Part shown: positions 29,383-39,269 of the stretch, one piece after another | How the letters are laid out: each line of letters opens with the position of its first letter | Numbering within the stretch: position 1 is the stretch's first letter | Source of the DNA: Pseudobdellovibrionaceae bacterium | GTDB lineage: Bacteria; Bdellovibrionota; Bdellovibrionia; Bdellovibrionales; Bdellovibrionaceae | NCBI GenBank assembly: GCA_022843825.1 | Contig: JALHMX010000013.1 | Span: 17,123 to 81,122 of the forward strand | DNA length: 64,000 nucleotides | Reading direction: 5' to 3' | Position numbers and translations under genes: made by a program | Notes under the pieces: model-generated | Told to the model about the DNA's origin: nothing | The model's input: the letters and a program-made list of their open reading frames with translations, nothing else | Database searches by the model: none

Positions 29383-30270
29383 ATGTTTAAAAGACTTTTA
29401 ATTTTTGTATTTGCGATCACGATGGTCAACGCCGCAATGGCTCAAGATGAATTGGCCACAGAAGACCTTTCTTTTGAAACATCAACCAACATCGAAGACG
29501 ACCTTAGTTTTGAAAGCACTTTTGAAGACTCTTTTGTAGACGAAACTACAGACAATACAATCAGTGAAGTTGTTGATGAGCAACCACAGCTTGGCGACGG
29601 GCAAGTTGTTTTAGAAAGACCGATAGATTATACTTTATCTTACAGCGAGCGACGAAGCCGCTGGGGAACATGGTTCTCCGTTAATCTTGAGCAGTTCTAT
29701 CCGATAAATTATTATTCAATTATTAACAACAGTTTTTACGATGAGTTTTTCAATCAGGAAATTCCCCTGGTTGGCGGCGAATTCGGAGTAAAGTATAATT
29801 TTGTTTTAGGGTCTATAGCAGCCATTGTGGGCTATTCCCAAGGAACAGCTACCAGCGAAGCTATAGGATCTGAGATTACGGCAGCCATTAGTAAATTCGC
29901 GCTAAACATTACGCTTGATAATTTATTTTCTCAGCCTTATGTGGCCCCCTATGGTCAGTTTGGAATTCACACTATTGACTGGAATGAAGTCGGAGTGTCA
30001 GGCGGATCACCGCTGGAAGAAAGTTTTACTTCAGAAATGAATTATCATTATAAGGTGGGAATGCTATTTCAACTGAATTGGATTGAAGATAAGTTAGATC
30101 CGTCTTCCAGACAAGAGGCGCTTCGATCATCAGGATTAGAAAACACGTACATTGATGTTTTCTATACTTCCTATGCCGAACCTGCCGAGGTATCAGCAGA
30201 TCAAAACACACCCGGCGAAGGAAATCTTGGCAGCGAAGCATTTGGCGTTGGATTAAAGATCGAATTTTAG
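29383..30270 (+). CDS. Exported protein, probable outer-membrane beta-barrel
   Basis: A 295-residue protein with a signal peptide (cleavage likely after NAAMA). A very acidic segment (residues 25-70) follows, containing two copies of a short DLSFE repeat (EDLSFETS and DDLSFEST). From about residue 85, alternating polar/aromatic stretches (WGTWFSVNLEQFYPINYYS, GGEFGVKYNF) and a C-terminal phenylalanine (VGLKIEF) are typical of outer-membrane barrels. No named family is recognised. It lies one base before a second exported protein, so the two are probably cotranscribed after the atp terminator. Confidence 0.65.
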   Translation: MFKRLLIFVFAITMVNAAMAQDELATEDLSFETSTNIEDDLSFESTFEDSFVDETTDNTISEVVDEQPQLGDGQVVLERPIDYTLSYSERRSRWGTWFSVNLEQFYPINYYSIINNSFYDEFFNQEIPLVGGEFGVKYNFVLGSIAAIVGYSQGTATSEAIGSEITAAISKFALNITLDNLFSQPYVAPYGQFGIHTIDWNEVGVSGGSPLEESFTSEMNYHYKVGMLFQLNWIEDKLDPSSRQEALRSSGLENTYIDVFYTSYAEPAEVSADQNTPGEGNLGSEAFGVGLKIEF

Positions 30271-30271
30271 G

Positions 30272-31087
30272 ATGATCATGTTACATTTTTTCTTAGCTGC
30301 ATTATTAGCTTTCAGCAGCCCAAGCTTGGCAAACGCAGCCGTATATTGTGAACCAGGCCAAACTTTTTTTAAAAACTTAGAAAACTTGGCTGAGCATATC
30401 GATGAAAATGAAGAGAAGATAGTGCAGGATTCGTTAAGTCCGGCGAACATCATTCAGGCATCGACTTTAAATACTGGAGACATTGTTCAAACTGGCGATA
30501 ATGAAATAAAACAAATAATTGCAACTGCACCCTATAAAGCAAAATTTTTAGTTTATCCCAATTCAGAAGTTAAAATATTTAAAGGTGTTGATGCTAAATG
30601 TGGATTAGAATTAGAAATTATTTCCACAGGCAAGATAGTTTCCACGGGTGAGCACATGGAAAACAACGAGTGCACTGAAATTCATACTCCAGAATTTTCG
30701 GTAACTCCGGTGGGAACTAAATATTACGCCGAGGTGGGTGCACTTAATGATGCGCTCAAAACCAGCATGGAAGAAATAGGACAAGACTACGCAGAAAACG
30801 AAATGGAAGAAAAAATTTCTGTTACAAAGGGCTCAATTCAAGTTAAGTTACGCCGAGCTACAAGCAAAAGCCGAATTATCAAAGTAACAAAAGCAACTGC
30901 GAAATCTAAAAAACAAAGTCGCAAAAAATTAGCAAAGACCAAAGTAAAATCAACTAACAAAAAAATTGCGGCCTCTAAAAAAATAAATTTGAAAGCTGGG
31001 TCAAGCATAAAGGCAATTACTAATAACAAGACCAGTAAAAAATCTAAAACTCGAGTAGCGGAAATCGAAGTTATAGAGCCTAATTAA
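30272..31087 (+). CDS. Exported FecR-like protein with Lys-rich C-terminal region
   Basis: A 271-residue protein with a signal peptide ending at SLANA. The central part (residues 65-200) has FecR-type beta repeats: TLNTGDIVQTGDNE, FLVYPNSEVKIF, VTPVGTKYYAEV, ISVTKGSIQVKL. This is followed by about 50 residues very rich in Lys and Ser/Thr, and then AGSSIKAI. In other bacteria, periplasmic FecR-domain proteins without a sigma-factor partner are structural or ligand-binding; the function here is unknown. ATG 30272 or 30278 may be the start. The stop codon overlaps the mfd stop on the other strand by four bases. Confidence 0.55.
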   Translation: MIMLHFFLAALLAFSSPSLANAAVYCEPGQTFFKNLENLAEHIDENEEKIVQDSLSPANIIQASTLNTGDIVQTGDNEIKQIIATAPYKAKFLVYPNSEVKIFKGVDAKCGLELEIISTGKIVSTGEHMENNECTEIHTPEFSVTPVGTKYYAEVGALNDALKTSMEEIGQDYAENEMEEKISVTKGSIQVKLRRATSKSRIIKVTKATAKSKKQSRKKLAKTKVKSTNKKIAASKKINLKAGSSIKAITNNKTSKKSKTRVAEIEVIEPN

Positions 31088-34000
31088 ACTAAACTGAGTA
31101 GATATTGAAGCTCGTCATAAACCGCTGTCCATGTGATGGTGTTCATGCGAATATTTAAGCGCTGATCTGGGGTCAAAGAATACTTTTTATTTGAACGCAA
31201 CGTTAACTCGATAGCTTTTTCAGGCTTTAGCTTCGTACGGTCAGTGAATATGAGGGAAATGTTTTTTAATCCGGCGCTGACGTCACGCACGCCTAGATTT
31301 TTGCATTGGCGGCGAATTAACATAAGCCCCATAAGATTCACAACTTGTTCTGGAAGTGCGCCAAATTGATCGGTAAGCTCGCTTTCGATCAGATCAAGAT
31401 CTTCTTGAGACTTAATTTCAGACAGAGCTTTATAATAGCTAAGACGAATTCGAATGTCCGAGATATAATTATCAGGAATAAGCGCTGGAATTTTTAAATT
31501 TATTTCAGGATCTAATTCATAATCTGCAGGCTCTTCGCCCTTAGCTTCAGCCAGAGCTTCATTTAATAAATCCATATACATTTCGTACCCGACGGAGTTG
31601 ACGTGTCCAGACTGATCATCACCTAAAAGATTTCCTGCTCCGCGAAGTTCTAAATCATACTGGGCAATTTTAATTCCAGAGCCCAGCGCAGAGTTGTCCT
31701 GAATAATTTTAAGTCGTTCTGTGGCATCTTTATCCAGCTTTTTATCTTTAGGAGTTAATAGATAGCAGTATGCGCGAGTTTTACTTCGACCCACTCGACC
31801 GCGTAACTGATAGAGCTGTGACAGCCCAAACATATGAGCTTGATCGATGAACATGGTGTTCGCACGCGGAACGTCCATTCCCGATTCCACAATAGCAGTA
31901 CAGATCAAGACATCAATTTCATGATTAAAAAAAGCCAGCATAGCGGCCTCAAGATCGTGCTCTTCCATTTGTCCATGTGCAATTTTAATACGAGCCTCTG
32001 GAACAATTTCACGAATTTGATCAGCAATTCCATAGATGGATTGTATTCGGTTGTGAATAAAATAAACCTGACCACCTCTTGATATTTCAGCGGTGATGGC
32101 TTTTCGAATTTGTTCAGCATCAAAACGGGAAACAAAAGTTCGTGTCGGTAAGCGGTCCACCGGCGGAGTATTAATTATGGAAAGATCTCGAAGACCGGTA
32201 AAGCTCATATTTAAAGTTCGAGGAATTGGTGTAGCGGACAAAGTTAACGTGTCGACATTGACTTTAAGCCGCTTGATTTTTTCCTTATGAAGGACTCCGA
32301 ATTTTTGCTCTTCATCAATAACTAATAAGCCTAAATTATGAAACTGAACATCTTTGCTGAAAAGTCGATGGGTTCCAATAAGGATATCAACTTTACCCTC
32401 TTTAAGCTCTTTTAAAGTTTTTTTAGCGTCAGCAGGGCTAACGAAACGATTAAGAGAGCGTATTTCATAGGAAAATCCTTGGAAGCGTTTTTTAAAAGTC
32501 TCTAGATGTTGAAATGTAAGAACTGTAGTGGGCGCTAAAACGGCCACCTGCTTTTTATTAGAAACAGCCTCAAAAGCCGCACGCATGGCCACCTCTGTTT
32601 TTCCGAAGCCCACGTCTCCACAAATCAGTCTGTCCATAGGCTTATCTGATGAAAAATCTTTCTGAATTTCACGGATGGCACGCAATTGATCGTTAGTTTC
32701 TTCATAGGGGAAAGCATTTTCAAATTGAGCAAAAGCAGCCTCGTCAAAGTTTAAGGGCGGGCGAGTGATCTCAGCGCGCTTGGCATAAAGTTGTAATAAC
32801 TCAGAGGCGATGTCTCGGAGATGATTTTTAACTTTTATTTTAACTTTTTCCCAAGACTGTCCGCCAAGTTTATCTAGGGTCATCGAAGAAGATGCGCCAG
32901 AATACTTTTGAAGCTGTGCTACGCGATAAACCGGCAAATACAATTTATCTTTATCTTTGTAGCCGACTTGAATGTATTCAGATTCAGCGCCACTAATGCT
33001 CATGATTTTTAGACCTTCATAGACACCTACGCCATGCTTAACGTGAACGACAAGATCGTTAAGCTTAAGATCTCCGAAGCTAAGTCTTTTGGCTTTGTCA
33101 GAAAACTCTTCGTAAGAAGACGTCAGCTTGCCTTTTTGCTTTTTCCCTAAAAAATCATCGTCCTTAAGGAAAATAAGTCTCTCTTCAAACAGCTGTACAG
33201 TTTCGGCCAAGTCTCGTTGCACCAGAATAATGTTGAATCCAGGCTTAAAGTGCTCGCTCCAGGAATAGTTCTCTGACAACATTAAATCGAAAGAATAGTT
33301 AAGCTGGGACAGAATATTTTTTATGCGATCTAAGCTTGTTTGATTTTTTACAGATATGACGACGCGACAGCCTTCGGTTTTCCACTGATCGAACTTAGAC
33401 TTAATTATTTCTAACCATTCTGGCGTACCTGAAATCTTATGCGACAAGGAACTAGTAAAATCACTTAACGCATGAGTTTTATAATCGATAATTTCATCAA
33501 AAATCTGTTCGTCGGTTAGGTATGACAAATTTGAAAATTCGATCTTGTTCGAATCAGCAGGCCAGGAAAGTTTTTCGTAATTGTCGTATAGACTTGATAT
33601 CGTCGGATGAAATAAATTTGTTGCCGAGGATTTAAACTCAGAAACCTGTTCCTGATAAAACTCGTCTGCGACACGGTGAACTTCTGCTGGATCTAGCAAG
33701 ATAACATTAACAGGTGTAGAAAAATGGTCTAGTACATTTTGCAACTTATCGTAAGCATACGGAAGCAAATACTCACTGCCCGGAAAATAATTTTTTAAAG
33801 AGATAGAGCGTAAGGCCTCTTCCTTTTCTGCCGCATCAATTTTTCGAGAGTCCATTTGTGCGCGAAATTGCTTAAGTACAGATTCAAGATTTTCATCATT
33901 AAGCTCAAATTCATAAACAGGAGCCAAATGAAAAGACTCTTTTTTCTGTAAGCTGAGTTGTGTTTGCGCAGAGAAGGTGCGAACAGATTCAATCTGATCG

Positions 34001-34695
34001 CCAAAAAGTTCTATGCGAACGGGATGCTTTTCCGCCGTCGAAAAAATATCTACAATCCCGCCACGAATAGAATATTGCCCCTTGTCTTCGACTAAGGGGG
34101 CGGCTTGATAACCAAGTGAGTTGAAAAAAACCGAAAGTTTTTCTGGCAGTTCGCTACCCAAAGCGAATCGATGTGAGCGCTTGTGAAAAGCATAAAAAGG
34201 CGCAGCTTTTTGAAGAAGGCCCGAAATAGTTGCAATAAACACATGCTGGTTTTGTTCATATTTTGGGCGAGAGGCTTGAGAAGCCCAATATAAAAAATCA
34301 GTGCGCATCCAAGATAATGTCGGAGAAGGATATAACCCAGCATAAGGTTGAACATCAAAAGCAGGACATAAATGTACACTAAAATCCGGCCGAAAAAAGC
34401 CTAATTGTCGAGCTAAGCGCTGAGCGACGTCTAAACTATCAACCACAACTAAGCGCGGCAAGACATTGTTTTCATTAAATAAAGTATTAGACAGCAGTGC
34501 ACAAACAGAAGTTAGCGAATGAGTTCCTGTGACTTGGATAGATTTTTTATTATTTTCCAAAGCGCGCAGCAAAATTTCACTAAGACGGTGCGGGTAATTG
34601 CAATCTTCGAATAATCGAGCAGAAGATTTCAGCGCAAAATCTGAACTTGTATCAGATGTTGGAGCGGCAAAATTGTTGGTGATATTTACGCTCAT
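31084..34695 (-). CDS. mfd: Transcription-repair coupling factor Mfd
   Basis: A 1203-residue protein. The N-terminal UvrB-like domains span about residues 1-350. The RNA-polymerase-interaction domain contains LNDLVVHVKHGVGVYEG. The RecG-like translocase has Walker A GDVGFGKTEVA and DEEQ in VIDEEQKFG, with further helicase motifs SATPIPRTLN and QLRGRVGRS. A C-terminal TRCF domain follows. It removes stalled RNA polymerase and recruits UvrA. ATG 34695 is chosen because AAGG lies upstream and the protein then has normal length; the frame stays open to 34755 but the extra residues look unrelated. Confidence 0.97.
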   Translation of the reverse strand: MSVNITNNFAAPTSDTSSDFALKSSARLFEDCNYPHRLSEILLRALENNKKSIQVTGTHSLTSVCALLSNTLFNENNVLPRLVVVDSLDVAQRLARQLGFFRPDFSVHLCPAFDVQPYAGLYPSPTLSWMRTDFLYWASQASRPKYEQNQHVFIATISGLLQKAAPFYAFHKRSHRFALGSELPEKLSVFFNSLGYQAAPLVEDKGQYSIRGGIVDIFSTAEKHPVRIELFGDQIESVRTFSAQTQLSLQKKESFHLAPVYEFELNDENLESVLKQFRAQMDSRKIDAAEKEEALRSISLKNYFPGSEYLLPYAYDKLQNVLDHFSTPVNVILLDPAEVHRVADEFYQEQVSEFKSSATNLFHPTISSLYDNYEKLSWPADSNKIEFSNLSYLTDEQIFDEIIDYKTHALSDFTSSLSHKISGTPEWLEIIKSKFDQWKTEGCRVVISVKNQTSLDRIKNILSQLNYSFDLMLSENYSWSEHFKPGFNIILVQRDLAETVQLFEERLIFLKDDDFLGKKQKGKLTSSYEEFSDKAKRLSFGDLKLNDLVVHVKHGVGVYEGLKIMSISGAESEYIQVGYKDKDKLYLPVYRVAQLQKYSGASSSMTLDKLGGQSWEKVKIKVKNHLRDIASELLQLYAKRAEITRPPLNFDEAAFAQFENAFPYEETNDQLRAIREIQKDFSSDKPMDRLICGDVGFGKTEVAMRAAFEAVSNKKQVAVLAPTTVLTFQHLETFKKRFQGFSYEIRSLNRFVSPADAKKTLKELKEGKVDILIGTHRLFSKDVQFHNLGLLVIDEEQKFGVLHKEKIKRLKVNVDTLTLSATPIPRTLNMSFTGLRDLSIINTPPVDRLPTRTFVSRFDAEQIRKAITAEISRGGQVYFIHNRIQSIYGIADQIREIVPEARIKIAHGQMEEHDLEAAMLAFFNHEIDVLICTAIVESGMDVPRANTMFIDQAHMFGLSQLYQLRGRVGRSKTRAYCYLLTPKDKKLDKDATERLKIIQDNSALGSGIKIAQYDLELRGAGNLLGDDQSGHVNSVGYEMYMDLLNEALAEAKGEEPADYELDPEINLKIPALIPDNYISDIRIRLSYYKALSEIKSQEDLDLIESELTDQFGALPEQVVNLMGLMLIRRQCKNLGVRDVSAGLKNISLIFTDRTKLKPEKAIELTLRSNKKYSLTPDQRLNIRMNTITWTAVYDELQYLLSLV

Positions 34696-34887
34696 GAAAA
34701 CAGCCTTAGTATAACATCTATGTGTAACGATAATGTGGATTCTCGACATTGCCAAAAAAAAGTGACTCCGTCACTTACTAAAGTTGCCACGTCCGCAACT
34801 TAATTATTGGTTTTCAAACGATGGCTTTGTATACTTTTGAAAGAATAAAAACATGTACTGCAATAGCCAGCAAATGAAGGAGGCAAG
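34696..34887. promoter_or_regulatory. Divergent mfd/nuoA intergenic region with tandem hairpins
   Basis: Two perfect inverted repeats lie four bases apart: AAGTGAC/GTCACTT with a TCC loop (34760-34776) and AAGTTGC/GCAACTT with a 7-base loop (34781-34801). Just downstream, TTGGTT (34807-34812), a 17-base spacer and TATACT (34830-34835) form a candidate promoter for nuoA. The hairpins therefore sit directly upstream of the -35 element and could be operators. Confidence 0.55.
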
Positions 34888-35262
34888 ATGCCTTTAGGTG
34901 GAATTATTTTCATCATTTTTTTTATCGCCGTTTTTGGCGTGATTCTTATCTATTTGGCGCGCGCCATTGGAGGAGTAGCCAAAAGAACCAGTGAAGCAAA
35001 GATGGAAATTTATGAATGCGGAATTCCAGAGATGGAAAAGAAGGACACCAAGATATCTGTAAATTTTTATTTAACCGCCATTTTGTTTATTCTTTTTGAT
35101 ATAGAAATTATTTTTATGTATCCGTGGGCCGTTAATTTTAGGGAATTCATCAGCGCCGGCGCAGGCACCTATGTTTTTATCTCAATGGCCATCTTTTTGG
35201 CTATTTTTATTTATGGTTTATGGTGGGAAATTAAATCTAAAGCGTTAGATTGGGAAAACTAG
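34888..35262 (+). CDS. nuoA: NADH-quinone oxidoreductase subunit A
   Basis: A 124-residue three-helix membrane protein with the NuoA loop YECGIPEME containing the conserved Cys, and an acidic residue-rich helix FILFDIEIIFMYPWA. It is part of the membrane arm next to the quinone site. AAGGAGG just before the ATG is one of the strongest ribosome sites in the window. First gene of the nuoAHJKLMN run. Confidence 0.95.
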   Translation: MPLGGIIFIIFFIAVFGVILIYLARAIGGVAKRTSEAKMEIYECGIPEMEKKDTKISVNFYLTAILFILFDIEIIFMYPWAVNFREFISAGAGTYVFISMAIFLAIFIYGLWWEIKSKALDWEN

Positions 35263-35263
35263 T

Positions 35264-36412
35264 ATGAGCTCGATGGGCACAACGACATTTGAAATTGTAA
35301 TTAACTTAGTAAAGACCGTTCTTATTTTTTTGATGATGGTGCAGGCGGTTCCTATTTTAGTTTGGCTAGAAAGGCGCGGATCGGGATTTATTCAAAATCG
35401 CTTTGGTCCTAATCGCGTAGGCCCACTTGGCTTGGTTCAGCTTTTGGCAGATGCCGTTAAATTTTTAAACAAAGAAGATTTTGTTCCTGATAAAGGGAAT
35501 CGATTTTTATTTTATGCGGCACCAGTTTTTGCTTTAATACCTGCAGCCGTGGCCTTTATGGCGATCCCTATGTCTACGCCACTCACCGTGGGCGATTCGA
35601 CATTTCTTATTCAGGGCTATGAAGTTAATATAGGAATTGTTTTTATTTTAGGAATTTCTGCCATGGCTGTTTATACCATGCTTATGGCGGGTTGGGGCTC
35701 GAGCAGTAAATTTTCTTTAATGGGGGCTATGCGTGCCGCTGCTCAAGTTATTTCTTATGAGTTAGCTTTGGGCCTAGCTATTGTGGGAGTTATTTTAGTT
35801 TATGGAACTTTTAATCTTACGGAAATGATTGTGGCCCAACAAGGGCCGTTGAGATTTTCGGGATTTGGCTTTGACTTCGTCGCCCCAACAGCCTTTCTTC
35901 CCAACTGGGGAATCTTCTTTCAACCCCTAGGCGCAATTTTATTATTTTGCGCAGCTTTCGCCGAGTCGAATCGATTGCCGTTTGATTTGGCCGAGGGCGA
36001 AGCAGAACTAGTCGCTGGATTTCATACCGAGTACGGCGGCTTTAAAATGCTTATGTTTTTTATTGGCGAGTACGGACACATGATGATTGCAGCCGGCCTT
36101 ATGACGACATTTTATTTTGGTGGTTACGGCATTCCCGGTTGGACCACACAAGAGGTTTACGCAGCAGGCCTGTCCATGTTTGGCAACGAAACGGCAGCAA
36201 GTGTGTTTAACACAGCGATTCACTTTCTTTCGTTCAACATTAAGTTTGCCATTTTCTTATGGATTTTTATTCATGTAAGATGGACGCTTCCTCGGTTTCG
36301 TTATGATCAGCTTATGGATATTGGTTGGAAAACCATGTTACCTTGGGCCTTATTTAATACAATTTTAACAGCAACAGTTATTTTTCTGGCTTCTCAATAC
36401 ATAATAGGTTGA
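35264..36412 (+). CDS. nuoH: NADH-quinone oxidoreductase subunit H
   Basis: A 382-residue polytopic subunit with about eight helices. The motifs NRFGPNRVGPLGLVQLLAD and ESNRLPFDLAEGEAELVAGF, with the conserved acidic residues of the quinone chamber and E-channel, are clear. It links the quinone site to the proton-pumping arm. In most nuo operons nuoH is preceded by nuoG and followed by nuoI; here it is between nuoA and nuoJ. Confidence 0.97.
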   Translation: MSSMGTTTFEIVINLVKTVLIFLMMVQAVPILVWLERRGSGFIQNRFGPNRVGPLGLVQLLADAVKFLNKEDFVPDKGNRFLFYAAPVFALIPAAVAFMAIPMSTPLTVGDSTFLIQGYEVNIGIVFILGISAMAVYTMLMAGWGSSSKFSLMGAMRAAAQVISYELALGLAIVGVILVYGTFNLTEMIVAQQGPLRFSGFGFDFVAPTAFLPNWGIFFQPLGAILLFCAAFAESNRLPFDLAEGEAELVAGFHTEYGGFKMLMFFIGEYGHMMIAAGLMTTFYFGGYGIPGWTTQEVYAAGLSMFGNETAASVFNTAIHFLSFNIKFAIFLWIFIHVRWTLPRFRYDQLMDIGWKTMLPWALFNTILTATVIFLASQYIIG

Positions 36413-36442
36413 GCGGCCTGGCTTTGAAGTAAGGAGACAGTA

Positions 36443-37000
36443 ATGTCGATGGATGCAGTTTTGTTTTGGTTTCTGAGTATAGTTGTCATAGGCGCCGGAC
36501 TGTCTGTGGTGCTGATGTCCAATCCAATTTACTCAGCGCTGTCGCTTGTGATGACAATGGTGGGGGTGGCCGCACTATTTGCTACTTTGAACGCTTACTT
36601 TCTAGCTGGGGTTCAGTTGATTGTATATACCGGCGCAGTGATGGTTTTGTTTGTTATGGTTTTGATGTTGTTTGATTTAAAGCGTGAGTTGCAGGCCTTT
36701 TCGCGTGGAAAAATAACAGGCTTTTTCAAAATTGCAGGAGTCGGCGTTTTAGCAGGCCTGTTGGTCGGCGTAATCACTTTCACCACACAAAAAACTTCAT
36801 TAATTGCAGAAGGAAGTCCGCTGGCTGCAGACATTGCGGCCCAAGCAGCAAGCGGAGCAGATAACACAAAAATTTTGTCTGAAAATTTGTTTTTAAAAAA
36901 CATTTTGGGGTTTGAGCTTTTGGGTGTTCTTTTGTTGGTTATTGCTATTGGGGTCGTTGCTTTATCTAGAAGTAAAGGAGGAACACATGCTCGAGACTAG
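36443..37000 (+). CDS. nuoJ: NADH-quinone oxidoreductase subunit J
   Basis: A 185-residue membrane protein with five hydrophobic helices. The conserved third-helix region is [26 protein letters not shown]. It forms part of the proton path between subunits H and K. AGGAGA precedes the ATG, and the 3' end overlaps nuoK by 14 bases. Confidence 0.94.
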   Translation: MSMDAVLFWFLSIVVIGAGLSVVLMSNPIYSALSLVMTMVGVAALFATLNAYFLAGVQLIVYTGAVMVLFVMVLMLFDLKRELQAFSRGKITGFFKIAGVGVLAGLLVGVITFTTQKTSLIAEGSPLAADIAAQAASGADNTKILSENLFLKNILGFELLGVLLLVIAIGVVALSRSKGGTHARD

Positions 37001-37313
37001 TATGTTTTCTGAAATAGGCTTAAATCATTACTTAGTTTTATCCGCTCTTCTTTTTACCATCGGCATGGCAGGAATTCTTCTTCGACGAAACTTAATCGTT
37101 GTTTTAATGTCGATTGAGTTGATGTTAAACGCCGTGAACATAAGTTTTGTGGCTTTTTCTAAATACAATATGAATTCAGAAGGACAGGTCATGGTTTTCT
37201 TTGTAATGACAATTGCCGCCGCCGAGGCCGCAGTGGGCTTGGCCATCATCGTTTCTATTTTTAAAAGATTTAAAGAAGTTAACATTCGTTTCTTCGAACA
37301 TTTAAAGGGCTAA
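36987..37313 (+). CDS. nuoK: NADH-quinone oxidoreductase subunit K
   Basis: A 108-residue protein with three helices and the conserved glutamates of NuoK in [14 protein letters not shown] and [16 protein letters not shown] 36987 is chosen because AAAGGAGG lies six bases upstream, inside the nuoJ end; an in-frame start at 36912 would add residues that are merely a shadow of nuoJ. Part of the antiporter-like proton channel. Confidence 0.95.
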   Translation: MLETSMFSEIGLNHYLVLSALLFTIGMAGILLRRNLIVVLMSIELMLNAVNISFVAFSKYNMNSEGQVMVFFVMTIAAAEAAVGLAIIVSIFKRFKEVNIRFFEHLKG

Positions 37314-37321
37314 GGAAATTT

Positions 37322-39265
37322 ATGGATCACCAGATATTAATAGCTGTTTTATTGTTGTCTCCGTTGCTGGGATTTTTAATTAATGGATTTCGTTTTCGTT
37401 CGCAAAGCTACGTTATAGCCGGCACGGTAGCCACTTTAGCAGTGACCGTTTCGTTTGTGTGTTCAATTTTATTATTTATAGAACTCCTGGCTTTGCCTGC
37501 GGAATCTAGAAGAATAACAGCTCATTTTTTTGAATGGATCAACTTGGGCGATTTAAACATCAATGCTGCTTTCGTGGTTGATCAAATCAGCTCCATTATG
37601 CTGTTGATCATCACCGGGGTTGGGGCTTTGATCCATTTATTCTCGATTGGTTACATGCATCACGATAAAGGCGTTACAAAGTATTTTTCTTATCTTAACT
37701 TTTTCGTCTTTAACATGTTGATCTTAGTTCTTGGCGATTCACTAGTTACTATGTTTGTTGGATGGGAAGGCGTGGGGCTTTGCAGTTACCTTTTGATCGG
37801 CTTTTGGTTTAGCGACTCGGCTAAGGCTGCGGCTGGCATGAAGGCTTTTATTACTAATCGAGTAGGAGATGCGGCCTTCTTGTTAGGTATGTTTATTTTA
37901 TTTATGACTTTTGGAACCTTGAATTTTTACGAACTCAATGCGTTGGCACCAACTACTATGGAGGCCAGCTGGCTTGGCGCTGTGACTTTGGCGACGTTGA
38001 TGTTATTTATTGGCGCAACAGGAAAGTCGGCGCAAATTCCTCTTTATGTGTGGCTCCCCGATGCGATGGCAGGCCCCACTCCTGTTTCTGCGCTGATCCA
38101 TGCGGCGACAATGGTTACGGCTGGCGTCTACATGATTATTCGATTAAACCCCATGTTTGTGGCGGCTCCCAATACAATGATGGTCATAGCTATCGTTGGC
38201 GCAGCGACGGCGGTAATGGCGGCAACGATTGGTGTAGTTCAAAACGACATTAAAAAAGTTTTAGCTTATTCAACGGTTTCGCAATTGGGCTATATGTTTT
38301 TAGCAGTAGGTGTTGGGGCCTTCGGAGCCGGGATGATGCACTTGATGACCCACGCTTTTTTCAAAGCGTTGATGTTCTTGGGCTCAGGATCAGTGATTCA
38401 TGCTATGCATGAAGAGCAAGATATTCGCAAAATGGGTGGGCTTAGAAAATATCTTCCAGTTACTCATTTTACATTTATTTTGGGTTGGTTAGCGATTATA
38501 GGCTTTCCGTTCTTTTCAGGATTTTTCTCTAAAGATGAAATTTTGTGGCAGTCGTTTTCATCGCCGCGAGGACATACATTGCTTTGGGTGGCCGGCGCGC
38601 TAGGGGCCGTATTAACGGCGTTCTATATGACCAGATTGATGGCGCTGACTTTTTGGGGAAAATCGCGAGTAGATAAAAATATTCACCCCCATGAAAGCCC
38701 TTGGACAATGACAGTGCCGTTAATTATTTTGGGTATTCTATCTGTAATTAGTGGTTTTATTGGGGTGCCACACGCTATCGCAGAATTTATGGGACACATT
38801 CCGAATTATTGGCAACAGTGGTTGGCGCCGGTTATTCGACCACTACCTATTGAAGAGCTACAATCCGTAACTCACACGTTATCTGAAGAATATATGCTCA
38901 TGGGAATTTCCGTCTTCTTGGCTATGTGCTCTGCGATTTTTGCTTATGTCGTTTATACAAAGAAAAAACACATTGCGGAAAATACAGCTCAATCTTTAAA
39001 GCCTATTTATAATTTACTTGATAATAAATACTACGTCGATGAAATTTATTTTGGCGCTATCATTAACCCGCTAGTTAAGCAAAGTCGAAATCTTTGGTAT
39101 TACATAGATGTTAATGTGATCGATCGCATGACTCATGTTGCTAGCGATGTAGCAACCAATGGTGGAAAATTAGTTAAAACTTTACAAAATGGAAACATGC
39201 AACAGTATGCAATGTACGTCAGCTTAGGCCTGATCATTGTGTTGTCGTATGTATTAATGAGGTAG
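37322..39265 (+). CDS. nuoL: NADH-quinone oxidoreductase subunit L
   Basis: A 647-residue antiporter-like subunit. The MrpA/NuoL family motifs are present: FVGWEGVGLCSYLLIGFW (with the key Glu), the lysine-bearing helix region TGKSAQIPLYVWLPDAMAGPTPVSALIHAATMV-type sequence, and MTHAFFKALMFLGSG. The long C-terminal amphipathic arm that clamps the membrane domain fits the residues after about 550. Confidence 0.97.
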   Translation: MDHQILIAVLLLSPLLGFLINGFRFRSQSYVIAGTVATLAVTVSFVCSILLFIELLALPAESRRITAHFFEWINLGDLNINAAFVVDQISSIMLLIITGVGALIHLFSIGYMHHDKGVTKYFSYLNFFVFNMLILVLGDSLVTMFVGWEGVGLCSYLLIGFWFSDSAKAAAGMKAFITNRVGDAAFLLGMFILFMTFGTLNFYELNALAPTTMEASWLGAVTLATLMLFIGATGKSAQIPLYVWLPDAMAGPTPVSALIHAATMVTAGVYMIIRLNPMFVAAPNTMMVIAIVGAATAVMAATIGVVQNDIKKVLAYSTVSQLGYMFLAVGVGAFGAGMMHLMTHAFFKALMFLGSGSVIHAMHEEQDIRKMGGLRKYLPVTHFTFILGWLAIIGFPFFSGFFSKDEILWQSFSSPRGHTLLWVAGALGAVLTAFYMTRLMALTFWGKSRVDKNIHPHESPWTMTVPLIILGILSVISGFIGVPHAIAEFMGHIPNYWQQWLAPVIRPLPIEELQSVTHTLSEEYMLMGISVFLAMCSAIFAYVVYTKKKHIAENTAQSLKPIYNLLDNKYYVDEIYFGAIINPLVKQSRNLWYYIDVNVIDRMTHVASDVATNGGKLVKTLQNGNMQQYAMYVSLGLIIVLSYVLMR

Positions 39266-39269
39266 TTAT

